Origin: an uncultured Eubacteriales bacterium
GTDB taxonomy: Bacteria > Bacillota > Clostridia > Peptostreptococcales > Anaerovoracaceae
Direction: 5' to 3'
DNA: 64,000 nt
Assembly (NCBI GenBank): GCA_902798745.1
Contig: CADBXM010000006.1
Coordinates: 62,001-126,000, forward strand
Part shown: piece after piece, positions 1-7,239 of the stretch
Position numbering within the stretch: position 1 is the first letter of the stretch
Layout: each line of letters starts with the position of its first letter
Position numbers and translations under genes: made by a program
The notes under the pieces: model-generated
Databases searched by the model: none
What the model saw: the letters and a program-made list of their open reading frames with translations, nothing else
Told to the model about the DNA's origin: nothing

Positions 1-372
1 TCTTACAAATTCATCGATATCACTGCCATTCTGCGCAGCAATTTCCTCTTTGTAATGTTTGCCCGGCTCAATAGATCCGAGTTTCTCGGATTTGCCATTT
101 TTATGATCGTATCCAAGTGTTGTAGCTAACTCACCTGTCACCTTGCTTCCGCTATCCAGGTCGTTCTTGTGACCGGCACGCTCACAGACGTCCTTGCCGT
201 TCTCAATGAGATGAACCTGCAGGTGATTGAGATAGAATTGAGCGCGATAGTATTCGCTCTGTATGTCTAGCACTGTCTTCGCAGCAGCGAACGTTCCGGC
301 GCTAAGGAACAATGCTGCAACTACAAGCAGAACCAATGAGCGTTTTGACATTTTTGATCTTTTATTCTTCAT
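1..372 (-). CDS. TasA/camelysin-like secreted protein, 3' end beyond window
   Basis: This partial gene encodes 124 residues before running off the left edge. The start is the ATG at 372, preceded by a strong ribosome site (GGGAGGTGA). The N-terminus has a basic stretch (MKNKRSKMSKRS) and a hydrophobic segment ending near SAGTFAA, which looks like a SipW-type signal peptide. The mature part contains LNHLQVHLIENG, then KLGSIEPGKHYKEEI and NGSDIDEFVR. That pattern (a 'G.. Y ..V..G.IDEYVR' strand) is typical of TasA/CalY-like biofilm fibre proteins. It follows a second, shorter protein of the same general type, 12 bases upstream, so the two are probably co-expressed and co-assembled. Function as a fibre or fibre-anchor subunit is inferred from family resemblance only. 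Confidence 0.6.
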   Translation of the reverse strand, partial: MKNKRSKMSKRSLVLLVVAALFLSAGTFAAAKTVLDIQSEYYRAQFYLNHLQVHLIENGKDVCERAGHKNDLDSGSKVTGELATTLGYDHKNGKSEKLGSIEPGKHYKEEIAAQNGSDIDEFVR

Positions 373-384
373 GCCGTCACCTCC

Positions 385-876
385 CTACTCCGCACTGATG
401 GAATTTATCTTCCATCCTTTAGGAATAGCTACTTTGTCACCGTCATAAGTGACTCTTTGTGACTCATGAACGACAGTGATCTCAAAGTCGATCGGGTCAC
501 CCGGATCGATCTTGCCGCTTACGTCCACCTTGAACATGGATGCTTCTTTGCCGACAGGCAAAACTTTCTTGTAGTACCAGAAGCCATCGCTGCCTTTGAC
601 CCAATCCTTGTTATTGGTGGAATTCTCTTTCATGTGTTTTTCATCGCCAAAGACTTTGAGACGCACAACCATATCGGTTTCACCGGTGTTTGTTATGGTG
701 GCCTCCTTATTATTACCATCGAATTCTTCTTCGATTTCAGTCTGTCCGCTCAAGTTGACCACAGCGCCGCCTTTGGCATTCTCATAGTCTGTAAAGTAAG
801 CAAGTGTAAATCCCACGCTTGCAGTAAGACACAATATGAGGCTCAGCGCTATGATAAGCTTATTTTTGTTTCTCAT
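385..876 (-). CDS. small secreted TasA/camelysin-like protein with SipW-type signal peptide
   Basis: A 163-residue protein. Its first 30 residues are a basic N-terminus, a hydrophobic core and the sequence LAYFTD, the hallmark of signal peptides associated with SipW-processed TasA/camelysin proteins. The rest is a beta-rich, acidic domain: a strand ending ATITNTGETDMVVRLKV resembles the 'NTG..D.YVRV' strand of TasA-like proteins, and it continues with FEITVVHES. There are no cysteines in the predicted mature part, no membrane anchor and no LPXTG signal. The ribosome site GGGAGGAA lies 6 bases before the ATG. It is the penultimate visible gene of the pilus locus. A role as a minor fibre subunit is inferred; it could also be a chaperone-like partner of the following protein. 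Confidence 0.6.
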   Translation of the reverse strand: MRNKNKLIIALSLILCLTASVGFTLAYFTDYENAKGGAVVNLSGQTEIEEEFDGNNKEATITNTGETDMVVRLKVFGDEKHMKENSTNNKDWVKGSDGFWYYKKVLPVGKEASMFKVDVSGKIDPGDPIDFEITVVHESQRVTYDGDKVAIPKGWKINSISAE

Positions 877-897
877 TATTGCTTCCTCCCGTGTCTG

Positions 898-2382
898 TTA
901 TTTGTTTTCAGCTGATGCAGGCTCTGAGCCACCATCCTGTATAGGATCTTGTCCGTGTTCGTACTTGTTGACGACTCCACCGCCGGGACCGTGACCATTA
1001 TGTTTATTATTCGCTTCGGCCTGCCATCCAACGACATATGCCGTTCCACTATCCGAGTCAGTCTTGGTGATTTCTGTTATCGTGATAGGATCATCCTGCT
1101 TGTAATTGCCGGAATACTCTTCGATTACTTTTATCGTTTCGACCGCGACCGGAATGTTGTTCAGTACGGCTTCTTTTGTAACACCCTCATTTTTGTCGAA
1201 GGATATTCCGATATGGTTGGTGTAGATTTCTTTATTATTGGAGTCCTTTCCGACTATCTTGAATGAGAATGCGACATTCTGTCCGTCATCGACATAACCA
1301 TCGATGGTTTTCTTGAGTTTCAGCATCTTGCAGATGTACTCATTGGTAATGGTGAATGTCTCAGTCTCATCGGTGACCTGCTGAGGCAGATACGTTGTGT
1401 TGTAGCTGCGGAGCATCGGCGCTTGCTTCTTAGCGTCAGCGTCAGTTATCTCGTTTTCGTCCCTGACCTCTACCACGCTCCAGCCGGCGTCTCCGGCAGC
1501 AGGTGTGATGGTCACCTCCTGGTCTTCGGACCCATCTTCATTTATTTTGATGTAACCGATGCTTACGATTTCGTCATCCGTTGAAGTTGCGGCGTCGGCG
1601 CCGGAACTGTAATGGGTTTTATGCTTCCAACTGAATGAATAGCCGTTTTTCTTATCGAGAATGACAGTATCGACAGAAGTCGAGCCATACATTATCTTTA
1701 CCGCGACTTTATCAGGCCTTACATAATCGGATACTTCTCCATCGCCTATCCATTCCTTTATGACGTTGTGATCGTATACGATATCTCTTGATATCATCTT
1801 TACTCCGAGGGAATTGTCAAAAGTAATGGTCTTGTTATCATCGAGAACGCTGACGAACATCGGCTGAGGCGTCCAGAGCTTGCTGCCGATCTCTTTCGAC
1901 TTTCCGACGAGAAGATAGAGACCGTTCCCCTTATTCACGGTGATGCTGAACGAAGCATTTCCGTCATTGCCGAAAGTTGCCGTCGCGGTCTGTGCTTCAG
2001 GTTTGCCGGAAGTCATGCTGTTGATGTATGTGGCAAGAGTGTTCGCCGTATCAAGCCAGTCCTGACTCCAGTCTTTGTCAGATGTCGTTCCCTGTTCATA
2101 GCTGGAGGCTGTAGCGAGCTTCTGCGAAACTCCTGCGTCGGCATATTTATCATCAAGGTTGAAGACGGACATGCCATCCGCGTCATGACCGTATTCGCCT
2201 ACCTTGTACAACTCAAATGTGAACTCCGTGCCGGACGGCCAGGAATCCTGATTACCGACGTTTACCGTAACGGTACCACCCGCATACGATTGTATGTGGG
2301 GCAGACATGCCAGACCTGCCAACAGTATGCTCAGCACAGTTACTAACAGCGTTTTTGAAATTAGTCGTTTTCTCGTTTTCAT
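898..2382 (-). CDS. secreted Cna-type multidomain protein without sorting signal (possible ancillary pilin)
   Basis: A 494-residue secreted protein with an N-terminal signal peptide (basic MKTRKR, hydrophobic core to about residue 34, likely cut after QSYA). The region from about 36 to 200 is beta-rich and resembles a pilin N-terminal domain (FTFELYKVGEYG, then GNGLYLLVGKS). Regions from about 205 to 350 and 355 to 470 look like Cna B-type or related beta-sandwich repeats, each closing on a NEY or NKYEHG motif. The C-terminus simply ends in an acidic tail (PIQDGGSEPASAENK): no LPXTG and no membrane helix. Only 21 bases separate its stop from the next start, so a frameshifted anchor is not hidden there. 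It overlaps the sortase stop by 4 bases (ATGA). An ancillary or tip pilin role is inferred from context. Confidence 0.6.
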   Translation of the reverse strand: MKTRKRLISKTLLVTVLSILLAGLACLPHIQSYAGGTVTVNVGNQDSWPSGTEFTFELYKVGEYGHDADGMSVFNLDDKYADAGVSQKLATASSYEQGTTSDKDWSQDWLDTANTLATYINSMTSGKPEAQTATATFGNDGNASFSITVNKGNGLYLLVGKSKEIGSKLWTPQPMFVSVLDDNKTITFDNSLGVKMISRDIVYDHNVIKEWIGDGEVSDYVRPDKVAVKIMYGSTSVDTVILDKKNGYSFSWKHKTHYSSGADAATSTDDEIVSIGYIKINEDGSEDQEVTITPAAGDAGWSVVEVRDENEITDADAKKQAPMLRSYNTTYLPQQVTDETETFTITNEYICKMLKLKKTIDGYVDDGQNVAFSFKIVGKDSNNKEIYTNHIGISFDKNEGVTKEAVLNNIPVAVETIKVIEEYSGNYKQDDPITITEITKTDSDSGTAYVVGWQAEANNKHNGHGPGGGVVNKYEHGQDPIQDGGSEPASAENK

Positions 2383-3260
2383 TTTCCGAGTCCCTTTTCT
2401 CCAAGGTATAACTTTTTAAAATCTTCTGAGTTGAAACGCTTTGCTCTTCTCGTTGATATAAGTAGTAGTATCAGCAGCAGTATTATCGACGGTACCGCAA
2501 GGACCGGGGCTATATAAATCGGCTCGATCTGTATGCCGTCCGCTGTGATATCTGCTGTTCCGTTAACGTTTGGTATACGATGACCTCTGACAAGCAGCCG
2601 ATGGGAGTTGATTCCATATGGCGTGCATGTGATCAGTGTGCAGAGGTCTTCGCCTTCTATGATCTGAAGGTCTGTCAAATCATCCGGAAGCACCGTTCGA
2701 ATCTGATCGCATTCATATGTCAGCGTCTCGTTCAGGACCGTTATGGTCCAGGTATCGCCTTCTTTCATCTTAGCTATGTCAGTAAAAAGCTTAGCAGATG
2801 GAAGGCCCCTATGACCTGATATCAGGCAATGTGTGCTTTTACCGCCAACAGGGAGCGATGAAGCTTCCAGATGACCAACCGCTACCTGCAGGATAGCTTC
2901 ATCTGTACCGTGATATATAGGGCATCTTATGTGGAACTTCGGCATGCTTACAAAAGCCATGACATCAGTCCCTTCAATTTTTAGTTTACTGTTATACTCT
3001 GCACGTTCAGTATCAGTCATCGTCCATCGCATTCCGGTATCAGCGAGACGTTTATTATATTCCCTCGCATCATTCAGGATGTTCTTATACTCCTCATGGC
3101 TCATACGAGTAACATTCTCAGTATAGGAAGCAATGGCATGAGACTGGTTAAAAGAATTCCAGTAATTTGCTACTGACGGATATACAAGCAGGAAAATACC
3201 AAGAATCATACCTGAAGCCATCAATAATGTAACAAGGTTCTTCCGTATCCAATCCTTCAT
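2379..3260 (-). CDS. srtC: class C (pilus) sortase
   Basis: Membrane transpeptidase of 293 residues that joins pilin subunits through their LPXTG-type signals. Two membrane helices flank the catalytic domain: about residues 8-30 and about 248-268, the second typical of class C. The catalytic triad is visible as His150 (LISGHRG), Cys212 (TLITCTPYG) and Arg221, with the same His-to-Cys and Cys-to-Arg distances as known pilus sortases (62 and 9 residues). I do not see the usual aromatic DP[FWY] lid motif before the core, so the active-site lid may differ. It lies downstream of the major pilin and overlaps the Cna-type gene by 4 bases, so pilin, sortase and accessory protein form one module. Confidence 0.93.
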   Translation of the reverse strand: MKDWIRKNLVTLLMASGMILGIFLLVYPSVANYWNSFNQSHAIASYTENVTRMSHEEYKNILNDAREYNKRLADTGMRWTMTDTERAEYNSKLKIEGTDVMAFVSMPKFHIRCPIYHGTDEAILQVAVGHLEASSLPVGGKSTHCLISGHRGLPSAKLFTDIAKMKEGDTWTITVLNETLTYECDQIRTVLPDDLTDLQIIEGEDLCTLITCTPYGINSHRLLVRGHRIPNVNGTADITADGIQIEPIYIAPVLAVPSIILLLILLLISTRRAKRFNSEDFKKLYLGEKGLGK

Positions 3261-3318
3261 TCCGATTTAAAACTATCAAATCCTTTCACATATTACGAAA
3301 CTCCGGAAACTGATCCGT

Positions 3319-3344
3319 CTGATCCGTCCGTCAAGACAGATCAG
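3319..3344 (-). promoter_or_regulatory. hairpin in sortase gene leader
   Basis: A 10-base-pair stem (CTGATCTGTC with GACGGATCAG, one G-U pair) around a 6-base loop in the leader of the sortase gene. Next to it is a 9-base direct repeat of TGATCCGTC (3311-3328, plus-strand reading), so the same arm could pair in two registers. Upstream at 3402-3413 is a 12-base palindrome (ATTAAATTTAAT). Together they occupy most of the 248-base gap between pilin and sortase genes. No T-run follows the hairpin, so it is not a simple terminator; its function is unknown. Confidence 0.45.
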
Positions 3345-3434
3345 AAACCGCAGGCTCGTACTTTTATACACCTGTTTTGGTTTTTTATGACTAGTCGGGA
3401 TATTAAATTTAATGAGGGGAGCATTCCGTAAGTC

Positions 3435-3488
3435 AAGCACAAGCTGTGCTTATCAAAGGCCTATAGCGGGGTGGCACCACCCCGCTAT
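3435..3488 (-). terminator. double hairpin after the major pilin gene
   Basis: Just after the pilin stop, minus-strand transcripts meet a perfect 12-base-pair stem of ATAGCGGGGTGG and its complement (3463-3488), followed within 12 bases by a second 7-base-pair stem (AAGCACA with TGTGCTT, 3435-3451). The following T content is modest, so read-through to the sortase gene is likely. Such a leaky hairpin would give much more pilin mRNA than sortase mRNA, as is common in pilus operons; that consequence is inferred. Confidence 0.65.
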
Positions 3489-3508
3489 TGACTTTTGATT
3501 CTAAACAA

Positions 3509-5314
3509 TTACTTGTTCAGCATTCTCTTCCTGGAAATCAGAACGATTCCGCATCCAACTACGAGCAGTGAACCGAGTACGTAGAAGATAACTGTACCGA
3601 TTCCACCAGTTGTAGGAAGAGCATTGCCCGCGATGTTTACAACATCAACCGGGAAGAGGTTTGTTGTCGAATCTGCAGTTACAGCTTTGCCGTTGACGGT
3701 AGCTGTGAACTTCTTAGTTTCATTATTAAATGTAATGACGACCGTTGTATCAGCTGCCTTGGAATAACCATTAGGAACTACTGTCTCCTTGATTACATAT
3801 GTACCTGCGCCGAGACCTTCAAAGTTAAGAGTGCCATCTTCATTTACAGGCAGTGCCTGAGATACATGATTTGTAGTTTCCTCTACTGTTTCATTCGTGG
3901 ACTTCTTATACTTTGTAGTAGTACTATCATACAGATCTGCGTTTGCCTTCTGCAGAATATAAGCAGGTGTTTCATTTGCTCTTACAACACGATAATCTAC
4001 ACCGCCAACAGTAACCTTTTCCTCAGCATCTCCTGCCTGCCAAAGAACATAACCGTCTGTTGCACCTGCAGGGGCAGCGATCATTTGATCAGCAGCCTGA
4101 GGTGCAGTAGTTGTATAGGCACCTGTTTTCAGCTTCCAGTACTCGCCGCTGTTATCCGCCGTGAAGGTTTCAGTGTTTTTAACAATCTTGTTGATGCTGT
4201 CACCCTCAATTGTGAACGAAGCTCCTTTGAGAGCCATGCCATCCTGGTCGAGTTTCTGAAGTTTGATTCCGCTTGTAAAGGTCTTTGTTGTTGAATCCGG
4301 AGTTTCTCCAAGAGGAGCTGTAGATGTTGATGCTGGCTTACCAGGCTTATTTTCATCCTGAGTACCATTGTAGACCTTATTTGGATTGTTGGAATATGTC
4401 AGAGACTGAGTGTTGAGGTTTCCGTCTCCACCAATTACAGCGTCCTCGTTGAGTGTAGCCTGATAAGTTACTGTAATGGTTTCTCCAGGATGTGCTTTCG
4501 CATTAAGCAGAGCGACCTCAAATGTATGAGGGGCAGCATCTTCTCCCGTGTATACCTTGTAATCTACATCCTTTGTCATTGTAACGCCGCTTTTGTCCGA
4601 AGCTACAGTAATGGTAGTAGCATCAAGATCCAGACCAGCACTAAGAGTATCGTTGATAATGAAGTAGTAGTAATCATAGTCCGAAGCATGAGCCGGAACT
4701 TTTGATGTGATTGTAAATGTGACCTTGTCACCGATACTTACGTTATCTGTTTTTCCATCTGTAGATATGCCAGGGTTAGCATCTCCACCTTCAGTTCCTG
4801 GATGATCGTCAGCGGTGATCTTTTTATCTGAAGAAGGGACATCTTTCTTGGTATCGATAGACACATCACCAACAACCTGTACGATGTACTGTGAGAATAC
4901 ATCCCCCTCTGCTAAATCGCCGTTAGCTGTATCAACAACCAGATAATAACCGTCAGCAAGCCCTGTAGCTTTAAAGTTATTATCTTTATTCAATTGCGCA
5001 ACAGGATCCCCCTTCAGCTTATTTCCGCTGATTAAGGTCTCAGCAAAAGCTCTTGCATCTGTAATTGCATCGAGTTCATTTTTAGGAACTGAAGATCCCG
5101 TGTTGCCATAATTAGCCCCGTACTTTACTCTCGTCAGCTTACCATCTTCAATGGTACCTGTAAAAATCTGATAGACATTGTAGGTGTGGCTGTCTTTGAA
5201 GCTGTCGGGTTCGCTTTTAAGTTCAATGGAACCGGTTGCAAATACGCTTACACTCATAGCCAGCACCATCGCAAAAGCTAACGCAAGAGTTACCACTTTT
5301 TTAACGTGTTTCAT
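3509..5314 (-). CDS. major pilin backbone subunit, LPTTG-anchored
   Basis: A 601-residue pilin. I start it at the ATG at 5314, which has a good ribosome site (AAGGAAGG) and begins a clean signal peptide (MKHVKKVVTLALAF to about VFATG); an upstream in-frame ATG at 5392 falls inside leader RNA structure and lacks a site. Domain order: N-terminal pilin domain about 30-160, a fimbrial isopeptide-forming D2-type domain about 190-330, and a Cna B/SpaA-like domain about 345-560 ending in an E-box (YVIKETVVPNGY, 506-517, Glu510). The sorting signal is LPTTG at 566-570, a hydrophobic helix, and the basic tail RKRMLNK. A canonical YPK pilin motif is not obvious; the lysines in SIDTKKDVPSSDKK may supply the polymerising lysine. 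It is the likely substrate of the sortase downstream. Confidence 0.9.
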   Translation of the reverse strand: MKHVKKVVTLALAFAMVLAMSVSVFATGSIELKSEPDSFKDSHTYNVYQIFTGTIEDGKLTRVKYGANYGNTGSSVPKNELDAITDARAFAETLISGNKLKGDPVAQLNKDNNFKATGLADGYYLVVDTANGDLAEGDVFSQYIVQVVGDVSIDTKKDVPSSDKKITADDHPGTEGGDANPGISTDGKTDNVSIGDKVTFTITSKVPAHASDYDYYYFIINDTLSAGLDLDATTITVASDKSGVTMTKDVDYKVYTGEDAAPHTFEVALLNAKAHPGETITVTYQATLNEDAVIGGDGNLNTQSLTYSNNPNKVYNGTQDENKPGKPASTSTAPLGETPDSTTKTFTSGIKLQKLDQDGMALKGASFTIEGDSINKIVKNTETFTADNSGEYWKLKTGAYTTTAPQAADQMIAAPAGATDGYVLWQAGDAEEKVTVGGVDYRVVRANETPAYILQKANADLYDSTTTKYKKSTNETVEETTNHVSQALPVNEDGTLNFEGLGAGTYVIKETVVPNGYSKAADTTVVITFNNETKKFTATVNGKAVTADSTTNLFPVDVVNIAGNALPTTGGIGTVIFYVLGSLLVVGCGIVLISRKRMLNK

Positions 5315-5330
5315 AAAAACCTTCCTTTCT

Positions 5331-5521
5331 GCCCTTGTCAGGCATATTACTATGGCCATGCGGCCCATTTTGTTTAATGGCCTCGCGGCCATAGCTCATG
5401 CCCCGAAGGGCAAAATTGTTTTTGCTGCTTCTTACCCTTAGCAGCGTGGGTATCATCACCCGCAGGCCTCCCCTCAGAGTCTGCGGAGTTTTGACCTAAG
5501 TCTGGTATTTGCTTGCATACC
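5331..5521 (-). promoter_or_regulatory. highly structured 5' leader of the major pilin mRNA
   Basis: About 190 bases before the pilin start fold into a series of hairpins. In transcript order: GGTAT/ATACC (5504-5521); CCGCAG/CTGCGG (5460-5486); an overlapping GGGT/ACCC element; GCTGC/GCAGC with the loop TAAGGGTAAGAA (5424-5445); and a nested hairpin of 81 bases (5331-5411) closed by GCCCTT/AAGGGC and containing GCTATGGCC/GGCCATAGT and GGCCAT/ATGGGCC stems. The last one ends about 5 bases before the ribosome site, where it could affect translation or mRNA stability. It does not match a riboswitch class I can recall, including cyclic-di-GMP classes I and II. No convincing promoter was found upstream of it. 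Confidence 0.55.
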
Positions 5522-5584
5522 TATATTTATTTTAGCAACCATACAGTCATAACTACCGTCATTTCACGACTGTTTTTATGACAC

Positions 5585-6184
5585 TCAGTGGACCGGCCCT
5601 ATTCTTGTAAGCGGCCATATCCTGAATACTATCTTTCCTACTATCTGTTCAGACGTCACGCATCCGACAGCCTTATGTCTTGAGTCTATGGATACGCTTC
5701 GGTTGTCTCCCAGCACGAATACCCTTTCAGCCGGTACCTGATACGGAAAATCTATATCAGGTTCGCCGAATGACTTCTCTGTCAGGTACGGCTCTTCTAC
5801 TAGCTGTTGATTTACGTATACATTGCCGTCAAGGTCTATATCGATCCAATCACCGGAATTGGCCATGACGCGTTTTACCAGGATGTTATTATTATAGTAG
5901 AAAGCTACGATATCCCCTGTCTTGAACTTCGATCCTTTTACTGATATTACCAGTTCGCCGCTTTTCAGCGTGGCGTTCATTGACTCTCCGTATATTCGCA
6001 GCACCGGCAGGAACAGCATCGCCACCAGTATTGCGAGCGCGGCCACTACTATCAGGATGTTCGTGGTGCTGATTATCGACTTCTTAAGCCTGTCCATATA
6101 GGACACCTTTTCATAGGCCTCGCGTATTTCCGGAGTCTCCGGGAGTGCAATGACGTCTTTTTTTTCTGCAGGGTCATTCCTCAT
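5585..6184 (-). CDS. lepB: type I signal peptidase
   Basis: Membrane protease of 199 residues that cuts signal peptides from secreted precursors. A single N-terminal membrane helix (about residues 38-60) is followed by the catalytic domain, with the nucleophile Ser68 in YGESMNATL, the general base Lys104 in ILVKRVMA, and the conserved box VFVLGDNRSVSIDSRH near 160-175. The Ser-Lys pair marks it as the prokaryotic type rather than the ER/SipW type that uses Ser-His. It starts inside the preceding gene (4-base ATGA overlap). Placed upstream of the pilin, it probably processes pilins and perhaps the TasA-like proteins of this locus; it could instead be a general signal peptidase. Confidence 0.93.
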   Translation of the reverse strand: MRNDPAEKKDVIALPETPEIREAYEKVSYMDRLKKSIISTTNILIVVAALAILVAMLFLPVLRIYGESMNATLKSGELVISVKGSKFKTGDIVAFYYNNNILVKRVMANSGDWIDIDLDGNVYVNQQLVEEPYLTEKSFGEPDIDFPYQVPAERVFVLGDNRSVSIDSRHKAVGCVTSEQIVGKIVFRIWPLTRIGPVH

Positions 6185-6495
6185 TTGCTGCTCCCTGTCT
6201 CATCATCTTCTTTCTGGACCTGATTGGCTAAGCGTTTGACATTCTTAAGATATATAACAGCAGCCTTCTGGGCCTCCTCAAACACATTGGTGACCACCAG
6301 CGATGCCTCAGCGATATCCCCTATCTGACTGAGATCAAAGTCTCTGCTGTCTAGTTTTGCCTGCAAATCAGATACCTGCGCTCTGAGTAAGTCTATCTCC
6401 TCGCCCTGCCTAAGCATTATTTCAAGAAGATCTTTCTTTTTGAGCTTTGTAAGATCTTCTTTGGGACTCGAGTCTAATTTTCTATCAGCCCTCAT
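6181..6495 (-). CDS. small coiled-coil protein of unknown function, pilus-locus companion
   Basis: A 104-residue, highly charged, soluble protein. Residues about 12-55 form a heptad-rich coiled coil (LTKLKKKDLLEIMLRQGEEIDLLRAQV and onward), followed by a second helix near 60-95 (AEASLVVTNVFEEAQKAAVIYL). There is no signal peptide or membrane segment. Similar small proteins are often annotated 'DNA repair protein' next to signal peptidase genes in clostridial surface loci, but nothing visible here supports a repair function. It is the first gene of the locus and overlaps the signal peptidase start by 4 bases, so the two are translationally coupled. A scaffold or adaptor role near the membrane is possible. 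Confidence 0.6.
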   Translation of the reverse strand: MRADRKLDSSPKEDLTKLKKKDLLEIMLRQGEEIDLLRAQVSDLQAKLDSRDFDLSQIGDIAEASLVVTNVFEEAQKAAVIYLKNVKRLANQVQKEDDETGSSK

Positions 6496-6570
6496 GTATT
6501 GTCAACCTTTTCCCCCTATTGTAAATTTTTTCATTAAAATTTTATGACAAAATAGATTTTTTTACAAATT

Positions 6571-6617
6571 AAAAAACAGAAAACCTATACTGAGGGTATA
6601 AGTTTCCTGTTTTTTTT
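6571..6617 (-). terminator. strong intrinsic terminator upstream of the pilus locus
   Basis: On the minus strand a 15-base-pair stem (ACAGGAAACTTATAC pairing with GTATAGGTTTTCTGT, two G-U pairs, 5-base loop) is followed by six Ts. It ends transcription from the LysM/SOS gene before the pilus locus begins. The A-rich flank means it could also work on the plus strand, but no plus-strand gene is present. Confidence 0.85.
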
Positions 6618-6728
6618 CAGATACAAAGCCGAAAATACCGCTTAAAATAGGTGTGCTGAAATTTATATTTATAAATAATCAATCAACGACTCTTTAGAAT
6701 GTATTTCTCGCCTTAGCATGCAATTGAA

Positions 6729-6777
6729 GATCCGAAGCCTGACCGCCGGGATGCATTCACGGCCTGGACTTCGGATC
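6729..6777 (-). other. conserved-looking 49-base hairpin, function unknown
   Basis: The 336-base gap 6496-6831 contains, besides the terminator, a perfect 9-base-pair outer stem (GATCCGAAG/CTTCGGATC) enclosing an inner CCGG.GATGCATTC.CGG element. It lies 55 bases after the LysM gene stop. No T-run follows on either strand, so it is a poor intrinsic terminator on its own; it may protect the 3' end of the LysM mRNA. The remainder of this gap shows nothing I can identify. Confidence 0.4.
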
Positions 6778-6831
6778 CATCAACAAAACACACTTCCAGA
6801 CATATATCACAGGGATATATGATACCGGCTA

Positions 6832-7146
6832 TTAATAAATCGGGACAAATATCGTGTCTCCCGGCTGGATGTCATCAGCATCAATATCATTGATATCATA
6901 AATATCATATACAGCATCTCTGACGTTGATACTTGCATCCGGATTATATCTCTCAACGATGTTCCACAGATTATCATCTTCCTGTATGACGACTTGTCTG
7001 TATGTTTTTATATCAGCTGCCTGCGCGTCAGCTGCGCCTACTATACTGATACCGGCAAATACGATGATCATCATACATACGAGTATAAATACAAAGAACC
7101 TGAACGGGTTCGCTATTCTATAATGATGTCTTCTTGATCCTCTCAT
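6832..7146 (-). CDS. LysM membrane protein, YneA-like SOS cell-division inhibitor
   Basis: A 104-residue protein. I use the ATG at 7146, preceded by GGGTGGTGA at good spacing; a GTG at 7158 overlaps that ribosome site and is less likely. It has a basic cytoplasmic start (MRGSRRHHYRIANP), one membrane helix (about 14-36), then a short linker and a LysM domain (about 50-104: VVIQEDDNLWNIVERY through GDTIFVPIY). Length, single helix and LysM layout match B. subtilis YneA, which delays septation after DNA damage. The promoter with two LexA boxes supports SOS control. In B. subtilis yneA lies beside lexA; here lexA is not in the window, so the neighbourhood is different. Confidence 0.75.
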   Translation of the reverse strand: MRGSRRHHYRIANPFRFFVFILVCMMIIVFAGISIVGAADAQAADIKTYRQVVIQEDDNLWNIVERYNPDASINVRDAVYDIYDINDIDADDIQPGDTIFVPIY

Positions 7147-7201
7147 GTCTTTCACCACCCATATCGTTGATTAGAACAGACGTTCTCCACTTGGTAATGC
7201 A

Positions 7202-7230
7202 ATTATAAACATTTGTTCGATGTGTGTCAA
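7202..7230 (-). promoter_or_regulatory. consensus sigma-A promoter of the LysM/SOS gene
   Basis: On the minus strand, TTGACA and TATAAT are separated by exactly 17 bases, a perfect vegetative promoter. The LexA box at 7207-7219 lies mostly within the spacer and touches the -10 element, so bound repressor would exclude RNA polymerase. Predicted start of transcription is near 7195, giving a leader of about 50 bases. Confidence 0.9.
7207..7219 (-). promoter_or_regulatory. LexA (SOS) box, promoter-internal
   Basis: CGAACAAATGTTT read on the minus strand, which differs from the Gram-positive LexA/DinR consensus (CGAACRNRYGTTCG) mainly at its last half-site positions. It sits between the -35 and -10 hexamers of the LysM gene promoter. 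Confidence 0.8.
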
Positions 7231-7239
7231 TACTATTTC

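Noticed and set aside
5315-5392. Earlier in-frame ATG for the major pilin at 5392
   Set aside because: It would add 26 residues before a perfect signal peptide, has no ribosome site and lies in leader hairpins.
5331-5521. Cyclic-di-GMP riboswitch before the pilin
   Set aside because: The conserved core sequences of class I and class II aptamers are not present.
5543-5573. Hairpin ACAGTC..GACTGT after the signal peptidase gene as a terminator
   Set aside because: The T-run is on the plus-strand side, where there is no gene; on the minus strand nothing resembling a terminator tail follows.
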